Assembly: GCF_002042965.1 (NCBI RefSeq)
Contig: NZ_MZNT01000003.1
Coordinates: forward strand, 496,001-560,000
From: Paenibacillus sp. 32352
Lineage (GTDB): Bacteria > Bacillota > Bacilli > Paenibacillales > NBRC-103111
Length of the DNA: 64,000 nucleotides
Reading direction: 5' to 3'
Positions 1-8,287 of this stretch are shown piece after piece. The translations under genes and the position numbers were made by a program. The notes beneath the pieces are model-generated. The model was given only the letters and a program-made list of their open reading frames with translations, searched no databases and was not told the origin of the DNA. Position 1 is the first letter of the stretch, and each line of letters starts with the position of its first letter.

Positions 1-1
1 G

Positions 2-1207
2 GGAACGAACGGCAAAGGCTCCGTCTGCGCCTATCTAACTGAGATCTTAAAGCAGAGCGGATACGATGTGGGGACCTTTACGTCCCCTTATATCGAGAAA
101 TATACGGATCGCATTCGGTTGAACGGCGAGAACATATCGGAAGAAGACTTGCTGCGCGTTGTCAACAAAATCAAGCCGCTGGTCGATGAGATTGCGGATT
201 CCGAGCTCGGACAGCCGACGATGTTCGAAGTGTCGACAGCCGTAGCGATAGAATATTTTGCCCACGTATCCTATCCGGACTTTGTCGTGTGGGAGACAGG
301 CCTTGGAGGACGTCTGGATTCAACGAACGTCGTCAGTCCGATCCTCTCGATCATTACGAATGTAGGCCATGACCATATGGAAATACTGGGTGATTCCATC
401 GAGAAGGTGGCTGCTGAGAAAGCGGGTATTATTAAGGCGGGTGTACCGGTAGTCAGTGCAGTAAGCCAACCGGAAGCGATTGAGGTATTGGAGCAAACAG
501 CCAAGCAGAAAAATAGCACGCTTTATTTATTGAACAGACAATTCCGCTATGAGGTGCTATCTTCCAAGGAAAATGACCAAACCTTTGGGTTCCAAAGTCC
601 GTTCCGCCCTATTCCGAAGATAGGAATTACGATGAACGGGCAGCATCAGCTGCAAAATGCTTCGGTAGCCTTAATGGCTATCGAGCTGATGCGTCAATAT
701 TATGCTTTGATTGTAGAGGACGATGTGCTGCAGGATGCCATGAGGGCAACCAAGTGGGCGGGGCGGCTCGAGATGATTTCCCAATCTCCGCGTATTCTCA
801 TAGACGGCGCACATAATCCCGAGGGAGGTGCTGTATTAGCACAGGCACTACGGGAAACGTACACATACAATAAACTACACTTTGTTATGGGAATGCTCTC
901 TACCAAGAATCATTCCGAATATTTACGGCATATACTACCACTGGTGGATACACTTATCCTTACCGAGCCGGATTGGCATAAAAAGGAAGATGCTGTGAAG
1001 TTAGCCGAGCTGGCCAGAACCCTTTTACAGGAAATCGATCGTAAGGATGTGGAAGTGATCGTAGAACCGGATTGGAAAGCGGCGCTGGAGCAGGTTAAAG
1101 CGAGAACGGCCCAGGACGATCTGGCCGTTGTGTCCGGCACGTTGTATTTAATTGGAGATGTTCGTTCCTGGGTCTTACATCAATCCGATTCTGAAAAAGG
1201 CTGGTGA
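2..1207 (+). CDS. folC: Folylpolyglutamate synthase / dihydrofolate synthase, 5'-truncated by the window edge
   Basis: Cytoplasmic Mur-ligase-fold enzyme that adds glutamate to folates and, in many bacteria, also to dihydropteroate. The frame is open from the first bases and begins at the P-loop GTNGKGS, so only the extreme N-terminus (about 45-50 residues in the family) is missing. Visible family motifs are TSPYIEKYTDRIRLNGENI, the Mg/ATP region ETGLGGRLDSTN, NVGHDH, and DGAHNPEG in the C-terminal domain. The stop lies 8 bp before the preferred murC start, so the two are probably co-transcribed. In Bacillus the gene also opens the folC-spoIIB-maf-mre block found here. Identification is firm; the true start is outside the window. 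Confidence 0.97.
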   Translation, partial: GTNGKGSVCAYLTEILKQSGYDVGTFTSPYIEKYTDRIRLNGENISEEDLLRVVNKIKPLVDEIADSELGQPTMFEVSTAVAIEYFAHVSYPDFVVWETGLGGRLDSTNVVSPILSIITNVGHDHMEILGDSIEKVAAEKAGIIKAGVPVVSAVSQPEAIEVLEQTAKQKNSTLYLLNRQFRYEVLSSKENDQTFGFQSPFRPIPKIGITMNGQHQLQNASVALMAIELMRQYYALIVEDDVLQDAMRATKWAGRLEMISQSPRILIDGAHNPEGGAVLAQALRETYTYNKLHFVMGMLSTKNHSEYLRHILPLVDTLILTEPDWHKKEDAVKLAELARTLLQEIDRKDVEVIVEPDWKAALEQVKARTAQDDLAVVSGTLYLIGDVRSWVLHQSDSEKGW

Positions 1208-1214
1208 GAGCGGC

Positions 1215-2600
1215 GTGAAACCATCTGAGCATATCCATTTTATCGGTATTGGCGGATACGGCATGAGTGCAATTGCCAAAGTCATGCTGGAAATGGGGTA
1301 CCAAGTATCGGGTTCTGATTTGGCGCGGCAGGAGCTTACGGAAAAGCTGGCTGCCAAAGGAGCACGAGTATATATCGGCCATGAGGCTGAACACGTTAAT
1401 GGGGCCGATGTCGTAGTCTATTCTACGGCTTTAGCGAAGGATAACGTCGAGATGACGGCTGCCGAGAATTTGAACATCCCTATTCTGCACCGTTCCCAAA
1501 TGCTCGCCCGTTTAATGAATGCCAAGAAAGGGATTGCTGTAGCGGGAGCTCACGGGAAGACGACGACATCTTCGATGATCGCTCTTGTTCTTGAGCATTG
1601 TGAGCAGGACCCTACCTATATTATTGGCGGAGAGATCATGAATGTCGGCAGCAATGCGAAGGCCGGCCAAGGCGACTGGGTCGTAGCCGAAGCTGACGAG
1701 AGCGACGGGTCTTTCCTGCAATATCATCCATACATTGCTTTGGTGAACAATATTGAAGCGGACCATCTGGAAAATTATAACGGGGACTTTGAAAATTTGA
1801 AAAAGGCATACGCTCAATTTTTAAGTCAGGTAAAATCCGATGGGAAGGCTGTCGTTTGCAAGGATGACAGCTACTTGCGCGAGATGATTCCGTTAATTCA
1901 AAGCGAGGTCATTACTTACGGCATCGAGCATGATGCCGATTATATGGCGACCAACATTGATCTGGGAGACCGAAAGGTACAATTCGATGTTCTCCATCAC
2001 GGTCAGCCGCTCGGCACGATCAGGCTGTCGGTTCCGGGGAAGCACAACGTTTACAATGCGTTGGCTACGTTGATCACCTGCCTGGAAGCAGGACTAACCT
2101 TCGGGCAGGTTGCGGGGGCTATCACTGAATTCCGCGGAGCCAAGCGGCGCTTCCAAGTGTTAGGTGAGGTAGATGATATTCTGGTCATCGATGACTACGC
2201 CCATCATCCGACGGAGATTGAAGCCACTATCAGTGCCGCGAAGGCGACAGGGAAAAAGATCATTGCCGTATTTCAGCCTCAACGCTACACTCGAACCTAT
2301 TTTCTGTTCGAGCAGTTCAGCCGTGCTTTTCCTGAAGCGGACGAGGTCATCATTACCGACATTTACTCTCCGGCCGGCGAAAAACAAATCGAAGGGATCT
2401 CTTCGGCCAAGCTGGTAGAGCTGATTCGTCAAAACAGCAATAAGAATGTACAATACATTCCTTCCAAAGAGCAGGTGCAGGAGTACCTATACTCCCATGT
2501 GAAGAGCGGAGATCTGGTCCTGACCATGGGAGCGGGAGACATCTGGAAAGCTGCCGACGGCCTGGCCAAAGCGTTAGAAGGCAAAAGAAGCGTATCCTAA
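1215..2600 (+). CDS. murC: UDP-N-acetylmuramate--L-alanine ligase
   Basis: Cytoplasmic peptidoglycan precursor enzyme that joins L-Ala to UDP-MurNAc using ATP. An N-terminal Rossmann segment (HFIGIGGYGMSAIA) is followed by the ATP loop GAHGKTTTSSM, the EADESDGSF and NNIEADHLENY segments, and the C-terminal DDYAHHPTEI and FQPQRYTRT motifs. The frame is open upstream to an ATG at 1152 that would overlap folC by 56 bp. I prefer GTG at 1215: it has GGTGAGAG just upstream, starts the protein shortly before the Rossmann strand as in other MurCs, and leaves 461 aa, a normal length. A hairpin and T tract follow the stop. Confidence 0.96.
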   Translation: MKPSEHIHFIGIGGYGMSAIAKVMLEMGYQVSGSDLARQELTEKLAAKGARVYIGHEAEHVNGADVVVYSTALAKDNVEMTAAENLNIPILHRSQMLARLMNAKKGIAVAGAHGKTTTSSMIALVLEHCEQDPTYIIGGEIMNVGSNAKAGQGDWVVAEADESDGSFLQYHPYIALVNNIEADHLENYNGDFENLKKAYAQFLSQVKSDGKAVVCKDDSYLREMIPLIQSEVITYGIEHDADYMATNIDLGDRKVQFDVLHHGQPLGTIRLSVPGKHNVYNALATLITCLEAGLTFGQVAGAITEFRGAKRRFQVLGEVDDILVIDDYAHHPTEIEATISAAKATGKKIIAVFQPQRYTRTYFLFEQFSRAFPEADEVIITDIYSPAGEKQIEGISSAKLVELIRQNSNKNVQYIPSKEQVQEYLYSHVKSGDLVLTMGAGDIWKAADGLAKALEGKRSVS

Positions 2601-2619
2601 GGACCCAAACCATCTATCG

Positions 2620-2660
2620 GAACCATGCGAGCGTTAAGCTTGTATGGTTCTTTCTTTTTT
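2620..2660 (+). terminator. Rho-independent terminator after murC
   Basis: GAACCAT pairs with ATGGTTC across a loop of about 17 nt and is followed by TTTCTTTTTT. It separates folC-murC from the iron-linked pair downstream. Confidence 0.75.
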
Positions 2661-2676
2661 GAATGAAGAATATGCA

Positions 2677-2707
2677 TTGACAGTGCAAATGATAACTATT
2701 ATCATTT
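2677..2707 (+). promoter_or_regulatory. Sigma-A promoter with embedded Fur box
   Basis: TTGACA (2677-2682) and TATCAT (2700-2705) are 17 bp apart. Between and over them lies a perfect 9-3-9 inverted repeat (AAATGATAA, 2687-2695; TTATCATTT, 2699-2707). Its core TGATAACTATTATCA differs at one position from the Bacillus Fur consensus TGATAATnATTATCA. PerR boxes read TTATAATnATTATAA, so Fur fits better. A repressor bound here would cover the spacer and -10. The downstream genes encode a DUF1450 protein and ferritin. Confidence 0.8.
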
Positions 2708-2739
2708 GATTGAAATAACAGAAGAAGGGAAGCCTTATC

Positions 2740-2961
2740 ATGAAGATCAAATACTGCTGCAGAAACTTCAAGCACGGGTCCAAGAGCGTTTACAAGACTA
2801 TGAAGAAACAGTTTCCCGAGATGAAGCAAAAGAAGCGGGACTGTCTCGGCGCGTGCAAGCTTTGCTCCAGGCAATGCATCGCAAAGGTTGGAAAAGCCGA
2901 TGTCATCTGCGCGCCTTCTGCCGAAAAGCTGTATGAAGTGCTGCTCGATTTGATCGGATAA
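2740..2961 (+). CDS. Small DUF1450 (YuzB-like) cysteine-rich protein
   Basis: 73-aa cytoplasmic protein with a basic N-terminal half (KIKYCCRNFKHGSKSVYKTMKK) and the DUF1450 pattern CLGACKLCSRQC followed by an ICAPSAEKLYEVLLDLI helix. The family has a thioredoxin-like or [2Fe-2S]-ferredoxin-like fold and no settled function. The six cysteines (two at positions 6-7, the rest in the CLGACKLCSRQC segment and in ICAP) are compatible with metal or redox chemistry, which I infer only. AGAAGGGAAG supplies the ribosome site. It is the first gene after the Fur-box promoter and lies about 40 bp before ferritin, so an iron-related role is plausible. Another ATG frame (2706-2936) is a shadow without family features. 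Confidence 0.75.
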   Translation: MKIKYCCRNFKHGSKSVYKTMKKQFPEMKQKKRDCLGACKLCSRQCIAKVGKADVICAPSAEKLYEVLLDLIG

Positions 2962-3002
2962 GGCTCTTTTTAACTGATCACATCATGGAAGGTTGTGTAG
3001 CT

Positions 3003-3509
3003 TTGTTAAACGACGAACTAAGCCAAGCGCTCAATGAGCAAATGAATTATGAATTTTATTCCTCTCATGTCTACCTCGCTATGGCTGCATACTGCTCGGC
3101 AGAGAGCCTGGACGGCTTTGCCAATTTCTATATCGTACAGGCGGAAGAGGAACGTTTCCATGCGATGAAGATCTATAAGTTTCTCAATGACCGCGGCAGA
3201 AGAGCTACAATCCAAGGGATGGACCATCCGAAAAATGAGTATGCCTCTATTCTGGAAGTGTTCGAGCATGCCTACGAGCATGAGAAAATCGTTACACAGC
3301 GCATCTACCATCTGTCTGATATGGCCTTGAATGACAGGGAGCACGCTACGATTCATTTCCTCAAATGGTTTATTGATGAGCAGGTGGAAGAGGAAGCGAT
3401 GTTTGACAGCATTATTCAGAAGCTCAAGCGGATAGATAAGGACAGCAACGCATTCTTTATGATGGATGCGGAATTTGCCCAGCGGGTATTTACGCCGCCA
3501 GCCAATTAA
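3003..3509 (+). CDS. Non-haem ferritin (iron storage)
   Basis: Cytoplasmic four-helix ferritin that oxidises Fe(II) and stores Fe(III) in a 24-mer shell. Ferroxidase ligands are visible: E in NEQMNYEFYSSHVY, the EEERFHAMK helix (E and H), EHEKIVTQRIYHL, and EQVEEE near the C-terminus. I place the start at TTG 3003 (protein begins MLNDELSQALNEQMN as in other bacterial ferritins, 168 aa), with GGAAGG 10 nt upstream. The in-frame ATG at 2985 would add MEGCVA, has no good ribosome site, and is less family-like. Transcription probably comes from the Fur-box promoter through the DUF1450 gene. Fur-type repression would be unusual for a storage protein. Confidence 0.93.
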   Translation: MLNDELSQALNEQMNYEFYSSHVYLAMAAYCSAESLDGFANFYIVQAEEERFHAMKIYKFLNDRGRRATIQGMDHPKNEYASILEVFEHAYEHEKIVTQRIYHLSDMALNDREHATIHFLKWFIDEQVEEEAMFDSIIQKLKRIDKDSNAFFMMDAEFAQRVFTPPAN

Positions 3510-3652
3510 TTCGGTAACCCTGCTCCAATTGATAGAGGTCCGGCCGGAAGCGGGTAAGACCATGTCGCGCAAAATAAGGACTTGCTTGTTCTAATCCTTC
3601 CATCTCTCTCATAGTCTAGTAATACGAAAATGGACAAGGGAGAGAAGTAGGA

Positions 3653-5032
3653 ATGAACAAGAACAAAATGACTTTTCGATTTGACCATAGCCCTGGACGG
3701 AATAACGGCTCGCAGCGCGTGGTGAAGGAAGAGCCCCAGGTCATACCGCTACATGTGGAAGAGTATCGGGTGGAAGAAACGCCTCGCGCGGAAGACAGCT
3801 TCATTCATACCGTAGAGGAAGGAAACCATTCATCGTTACCCCCTCAGGCTGCAGCTCCAGCAAAGCAGCCGCTCATTGACGCCCAGCCTTTAAATCTGTA
3901 CACGACGGATTACGGCGGCTGGCAGAGCTCCTTCGACGCAGAGACCAATCGGGTCGAGCAGCTGATTCGGGAATCCAACGGAGCCAAGAACAGAGCGGGA
4001 GACGGCTTGGAGCCGAAGCAAGACCTGCGCGATCGTTATGATCGGGAAGAGCCTTCTGAGCCTCTTCGGGATCATCGATGGTATGTTCCCGAAGAGCCGG
4101 TCTACGTATCGGGTCCCCGTAAGCCGAATACCTCCTGGATCAAGGTCGCAACATCGGTTGCAGGGGCTATCGTGACAGGCATTGCATTCGGATTTTTCGT
4201 CCTCTCCATGTTCTCGGGAGATAATCAGGCGAAAACAAGCGGGAATACGGCCGTGTCCGGATCAGGCACCTCGATAAGCACCACTCAGGGAGCCGCCGAG
4301 AAAAATACCGCTGCCGTTAACGGAACTACCCAGCCATCCGCAGATAAATCAGGCTCGGTCAGCCCATCGGTTCCTGCTTCAGCTTCGGCTGCTGCCGGGA
4401 TTGCCGCCAGCATCCCTGCCAAATCGTACAGCTTCCTGCAAAGCGGGGTGTTCAGCACGCCGCAAAGCGCGGATGCGGCCCAAGCCGATTTGAAGAAAAA
4501 AGGATTTACGGCGGTCCGTGATTCAGGAGACAAATATCCGGTCTATGTAGGCATTGCGATGACACGTGACGAGGCGATGGGGCTATCGCAGCAGTTCAAG
4601 CAAAAAAACATGGAAGTGATCGTGAAAAATGTGGAGCTGCCGGCCCTTACCAAAATCAAATGGAACGGCAAGCAAGCCGATTCGCTGCCTAATTATATGA
4701 ATCAAGGAGCGAAGCTGGTGCAATCGATCGTCCCGCTTGCTTCATCCCACCTGACGGAATCCAAGCCTTCACAGCTGGATGCGTCAGCACTGCAGTCGAT
4801 AAAAACAGCGCATCAAGCCTGGACGGGATTATCGGCCTCCGCGACCGAAGGACTCGCGGATGACGCCAAAGCAGCGCTGCAAAAAATGAATACGGCCATG
4901 AGCTCAGCGATCGTTTCCTTGGACGAATATAAGAAAAATCCGGGAGCCTCTTACATGTGGCAAACCGAGGCCGCTTTGATGCAGTATGTCATGGTGGAGA
5001 AGGAATTGCGCAAGCTGGTGACGGCGGAATAA
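3653..5032 (+). CDS. spoIIB: SpoIIB-like SPOR-domain membrane protein
   Basis: 459-aa bitopic protein. Residues 1-160 are hydrophilic and charged, and a single membrane helix follows at about 163-188 (IKVATSVAGAIVTGIAFGFFVLSMF). A Ser/Thr/Ala-rich linker (about 190-255) leads to a SPOR domain at about 260-335 (KSYSFLQSGVFSTPQSADAAQ through VIVKNVELP) and a helical C-terminal region. SPOR domains bind glycan strands stripped of stem peptides at septa. SpoIIB in Bacillus has the same cytoplasmic tail-helix-SPOR layout, acts in septal wall dissolution during engulfment, and sits between folC/comC and maf, matching this position. Sequence outside the SPOR domain is too variable to prove orthology, so the symbol rests mainly on layout and synteny. 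Confidence 0.75.
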   Translation: MNKNKMTFRFDHSPGRNNGSQRVVKEEPQVIPLHVEEYRVEETPRAEDSFIHTVEEGNHSSLPPQAAAPAKQPLIDAQPLNLYTTDYGGWQSSFDAETNRVEQLIRESNGAKNRAGDGLEPKQDLRDRYDREEPSEPLRDHRWYVPEEPVYVSGPRKPNTSWIKVATSVAGAIVTGIAFGFFVLSMFSGDNQAKTSGNTAVSGSGTSISTTQGAAEKNTAAVNGTTQPSADKSGSVSPSVPASASAAAGIAASIPAKSYSFLQSGVFSTPQSADAAQADLKKKGFTAVRDSGDKYPVYVGIAMTRDEAMGLSQQFKQKNMEVIVKNVELPALTKIKWNGKQADSLPNYMNQGAKLVQSIVPLASSHLTESKPSQLDASALQSIKTAHQAWTGLSASATEGLADDAKAALQKMNTAMSSAIVSLDEYKKNPGASYMWQTEAALMQYVMVEKELRKLVTAE

Positions 5033-5082
5033 AATTAAAGCAGCTGCGTTTAAGCTTAAAGTTTAAGCGCAAGCGGATATGA

Positions 5083-5130
5083 AAAACGACGAACCGGGAC
5101 AGCCCTAAGGCTGCCGGTTCGTCGTTTTTT
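5083..5130. terminator. Bidirectional terminator between spoIIB and the SLH amidase
   Basis: AAAACGACGAACCGG pairs with CCGGTTCGTCGTTTT around an inner GACAGCC/GGCTG stem, with A and T runs on both sides, so it can end both convergent transcripts. The amidase stop codon (5105-5107) lies inside the loop region. Confidence 0.88.
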
Positions 5131-6403
5131 GGCTTTGCGTGTAGCGGTCGAGCAGAGCGGCCGCTTCCGCCCGGGTCATACGGCGGTCCGGCATGAACCG
5201 GTCCGCCGTAATGCCGTCGATCCAGCCTGCTTGCTTCAGGCTGGCGATCGCACTGGCCGACCAGGAGCCGGTCGGCACATCATTGAACGGCGGCTGCGTC
5301 ACCGCCGCCGTGCCTGCCAGCGGCAGTGCCAGCCGCTGGAACATCGCGGCCACCTCGGCGCGCGTGACGGGCTGGTCGGGACGCAGCGTCCCGTCCTCGT
5401 ACCCGTCCAGCACCCCGGCGGCCACAGCTTTGCTCAAGGACGCGTAGGCCCAGTGACCGGCCTGCACGTCCTTGGCTTTGTCGGCCAGGGGGGTGCACAC
5501 CCCTGCGCCGTAGACAGCCCCGGTGACGGTCGGGTCGGCGCAGACGCCCGTCGAAGCAGCGGCATGGGCCGTCGACAGGTTGAATACGCGGTCCAACAGG
5601 GTGATCCACTCCGCACGCGTCATCTCCTTGTCCGGCAAAAACTGCTTGCCGACGCCATCGATAATTCCCTGCGTGTTCAAGCGCACGATCGATTCCTTCG
5701 CCCAATGCCCGGTAATATCCGTGAACACGCTGGAGGAGCCCTGTCCATTAAGCGGCAGGTAATCTTCAATGCCAAGAGCGATCGCTTTGGCCATTCGTGT
5801 CCTTACCTCGTCGCTGTTAAGCAGAGCGGCGTCCTTGGCGTTGGATAAGAACGAAGTCTCCACGAGAATACTCGGAATCGTTCCCATTCGTACGACATAT
5901 ACGGAGCTCTCCACCAGGCCGAGATTGGCTACTCCTACGTTCGTTACGAACTGGTTCAGCACTTTTTGTGCAAGCTCCTTGCTTTCCGGAGTCAGAGCTG
6001 CCATTTGCGGACTGGCCGGATAGTCAACCTGGGGGAAATTCTTATCGTAATACAGGACCATCGCTCCGCGAGCGTCCGGGTTAGAGTAAGAATTGGCATG
6101 GACCGATACGAACAGGTCCGCATTCTGTGCGTTGGTGAAGTCAACGCGATCCTTCAAGGATATGTAAGTATCGTCCGTACGTGTCATGCTTACTTCATAT
6201 CCGTGTTCAACCAAGAAGCCCTTTAATTTTCGGGCAATATCCAAATTTACGGTTTTTTCATTTAAGCCATTGACTCCAATAGCCCCGGGGTCAGAGCCTC
6301 CGTGTCCCGCATCTACGACAATTTTCGCCGCAAAGGCCGATGTCGGGAAAGCTATCAGAAGCATCAATAGAATCATGATGGTAGTATAAGGCCGGCGCTT
6401 CAA
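5105..6403 (-). CDS. Exported N-acetylmuramoyl-L-alanine amidase with three SLH domains
   Basis: Predicted cell-wall hydrolase cutting the MurNAc-L-Ala bond. The preferred start is TTG at 6403, 7 nt after GAGGAGGG, giving 432 aa with a classic signal peptide (LKRRPYTTIMILLMLLIAF, likely cleavage after SAFA). An Amidase_3 domain (about 27-210) shows its zinc and catalytic residues: H34 in VDAGHGGSDPGA, E49 in GLNEKTVN, H102 in SVHANS, and VETSFLSN. Three SLH domains follow (VFTDITGHWAKESI, KDVQAGHWAYASL, FNDVPTGSWSASAI, each with a TRAE motif), which anchor proteins to secondary wall polymer. The gene is opposite to all its neighbours. The stretch between SLH1 and SLH2 has a two-cysteine insert (GVCADP/GVCTP), and the SLH part is visibly more GC-rich than the catalytic part. 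Confidence 0.92.
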   Translation of the reverse strand: MKRRPYTTIMILLMLLIAFPTSAFAAKIVVDAGHGGSDPGAIGVNGLNEKTVNLDIARKLKGFLVEHGYEVSMTRTDDTYISLKDRVDFTNAQNADLFVSVHANSYSNPDARGAMVLYYDKNFPQVDYPASPQMAALTPESKELAQKVLNQFVTNVGVANLGLVESSVYVVRMGTIPSILVETSFLSNAKDAALLNSDEVRTRMAKAIALGIEDYLPLNGQGSSSVFTDITGHWAKESIVRLNTQGIIDGVGKQFLPDKEMTRAEWITLLDRVFNLSTAHAAASTGVCADPTVTGAVYGAGVCTPLADKAKDVQAGHWAYASLSKAVAAGVLDGYEDGTLRPDQPVTRAEVAAMFQRLALPLAGTAAVTQPPFNDVPTGSWSASAIASLKQAGWIDGITADRFMPDRRMTRAEAAALLDRYTQSQKTTNRQP

Positions 6404-6525
6404 ATCGAATCCCTCCTCGCTATATTCTACAGGCTGTCCGTACGTGTTGTAAGCAGGTAACATTCTCCAAAATTATGCTATAATACGAGATGCGCATATC
6501 AACTGATAGAGGAATGGGAACCGAA

Positions 6526-6768
6526 GTGAAAAAAAATACATTTACTTTTATCTTATTGCTTATCATAGGATTAGTGGCGGGCGCCTTGGTAGGGCAGCTG
6601 CTCAGCCCGGTCTCCGCCTTATCGTTTTTGACGAAATCCGTCGAGCTGTCATGGGAGCCTAAAGCGGATTTACTGGTGTTAAAATACAATCTTCACATCG
6701 AACTGAAGCTGAACTTGGTCAGCTTAGCGGGGCTGGCGGCATCGTTTTGGATTTACCGCAAATTGTAA
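6526..6768 (+). CDS. DUF4321 family small membrane protein
   Basis: 80-aa protein with two membrane helices: residues about 5-28 (FTFILLLIIGLVAGALVGQLL) and about 58-76 (LNLVSLAGLAASFWIYRKL). The family is widespread in Firmicutes, usually sits directly before maf, and has no assigned function. I choose GTG 6526 (VKKNTFTF) because AGAGGAATGG lies at proper distance and the two in-frame ATGs upstream (6490, 6514) lack spaced ribosome sites. Its transcript diverges from the SLH amidase. Confidence 0.75.
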   Translation: MKKNTFTFILLLIIGLVAGALVGQLLSPVSALSFLTKSVELSWEPKADLLVLKYNLHIELKLNLVSLAGLAASFWIYRKL

Positions 6769-6835
6769 AAGCTAAGAGGGCTGGGAACATTGGAATAAAG
6801 AATCGATCAAACTATTCGGATCAAGGAGTCTATAT

Positions 6836-7441
6836 ATGTCGAATACTGTGCAAAAAATGCTGATTCTGGCGTCTTCCTCTCCTCGACGTCAGGAATTGAT
6901 CAAGTCTCTTCAACTGCCGTACGAAATCAGGGTAAGCGATGTAAATGAAGATACGGAGCCCGGGCTCAAGCCGGAGGAGATCGTGGAACAATTATCCAGT
7001 CGCAAAGCGGCGGCTGTCTGCGAAATGTATAAACAGGAGCGGCGCACGGACGGAATTGTTATCGGATCGGATACCATCGTCGTGATAGACGGCGAAGTGC
7101 TGGGCAAGCCGAAGGACAAGCAGGATGCCTTCAGCATGCTGAACAGGCTGCAGGGACGATGGCATCAGGTCTATAGCGGTGTGGCTTGCATCGATTTGGC
7201 GTCAGACCGGCAGGAGGTTTCTCATCATGTTACATCTGTTTACATGAAGCCGTTGACGGCAACCCAGATCGAGCGTTATATTGATACGGGCGAACCGATG
7301 GATAAAGCGGGCTCTTACGCCATTCAAGGCTTGGGCGCCACGATGATCGAGCGTATTGAAGGCGATTATTTCAATGTTGTGGGACTTCCGGTATCCCTGC
7401 TCAGCGATCTGCTGGCACGCATGGGTATTGCTGTTATTTGA
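6836..7441 (+). CDS. maf: Maf family nucleotide pyrophosphatase
   Basis: Cytoplasmic house-cleaning enzyme that hydrolyses non-canonical or modified NTPs to NMPs; Bacillus Maf is also linked to division arrest. Hallmarks are LASSSPRRQELI at residues about 10-21, SDVNED, the substrate-binding segment VIGSDTIVVIDGEVLGKPKD, the LQGRWHQVYSGVA region, and DKAGSYAIQGLGATMIERIEGDYFNVVGLPV near the C-terminus. Length (201 aa) is normal. AAGGAG precedes the ATG. It is followed by radC, mreB, mreC and mreD as in Bacillus. Confidence 0.96.
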   Translation: MSNTVQKMLILASSSPRRQELIKSLQLPYEIRVSDVNEDTEPGLKPEEIVEQLSSRKAAAVCEMYKQERRTDGIVIGSDTIVVIDGEVLGKPKDKQDAFSMLNRLQGRWHQVYSGVACIDLASDRQEVSHHVTSVYMKPLTATQIERYIDTGEPMDKAGSYAIQGLGATMIERIEGDYFNVVGLPVSLLSDLLARMGIAVI

Positions 7442-7498
7442 GTCTGCATCATGATATAATGAGGGTTCAATGACTTTTTTAACGAAAGAGGGGAATGA

Positions 7499-8188
7499 AT
7501 GGAATCGCCCAATATGACATTGCGCGATGTCCCAAACGAAGAACGACCTAGAGAACGCATGATGCAGTATGGGGCTCAAGCATTAAGTAACGCGGAATTG
7601 TTAGCTATTTTGCTGCGGACGGGTACGGTTCAGGAATCTGCCGTGCACTTGGCGCAAAGATTGCTAGCCCAGTCGGGAGGACTGAGGAGTCTTGTCGACA
7701 TGAGCCTGCAGCAGTTAACGGAAATCAAAGGGATCGGCGCCGCCAAAGGGCTGCAAATCCAGGCCGGCATTGAATTGGGCCGGAGGCTTGCACGGAGCGG
7801 TATGAATGAGGTTGTAACGGTTCGTTCACCCGAGGACGTGTCAGGTCTTTTGATGGAAGAGATGCGTTATTTACAGAAAGAGCATTTTGTTTGTTTATTT
7901 TTAAATACAAAAAATCACATCATAGGTCAGGAAACGTTATCTATGGGCAGTTTGAATGCGGCGATCGTACATCCCCGGGAAGTATTCCGGGCTGCGATCA
8001 AGCGGAGCAGTGCTTCGATTATTTGCGTTCATAACCACCCTAGCGGCGACCCGACCCCGAGCTCTGAGGATGTCGCCTTGACCCGCCGTCTGATGGAAGC
8101 AGGCGAGATCATCGGTATCGACGTGCTGGATCACATTGTGATCGGTGACCGGAGATACGTAAGTTTGAAGGAGCAAGGCTTGATGTAA
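7499..8188 (+). CDS. radC: RadC family JAB-domain protein
   Basis: 229-aa protein with N-terminal helix-hairpin-helix regions (YGAQALSNAELLAILLRTGT, LTEIKGIGAAKGLQI) and a C-terminal MPN/JAB metalloprotease-like domain with the signature VCVHNHPSGDPTPSSED (written ICVHNHPSGDP here). Despite the historical name, a direct repair role is not supported in other bacteria. AAAGAGGGG lies 5 nt before the ATG. A short weak hairpin with a T run lies between this gene and mreB. Confidence 0.95.
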   Translation: MESPNMTLRDVPNEERPRERMMQYGAQALSNAELLAILLRTGTVQESAVHLAQRLLAQSGGLRSLVDMSLQQLTEIKGIGAAKGLQIQAGIELGRRLARSGMNEVVTVRSPEDVSGLLMEEMRYLQKEHFVCLFLNTKNHIIGQETLSMGSLNAAIVHPREVFRAAIKRSSASIICVHNHPSGDPTPSSEDVALTRRLMEAGEIIGIDVLDHIVIGDRRYVSLKEQGLM

Positions 8189-8287
8189 TATAATAGTGGA
8201 AGTCGTTAAAGGATTTGTTATGTAAGTAAATAGCTGGTTGGATCAGCAGTTTTTTGGGCATGAAGCCATAGGAAGGGAGTACCGAGC

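Noticed and set aside
2706..2936. 76-aa frame overlapping the DUF1450 gene
   Set aside because: It starts on the Fur-box edge, has no ribosome site, and shows no family features, while the other frame carries the DUF1450 cysteines.
5129..5848. 239-aa open frame antisense to the SLH domains
   Set aside because: A product of high GC content on the complementary strand; the amidase/SLH frame has clear conserved motifs.
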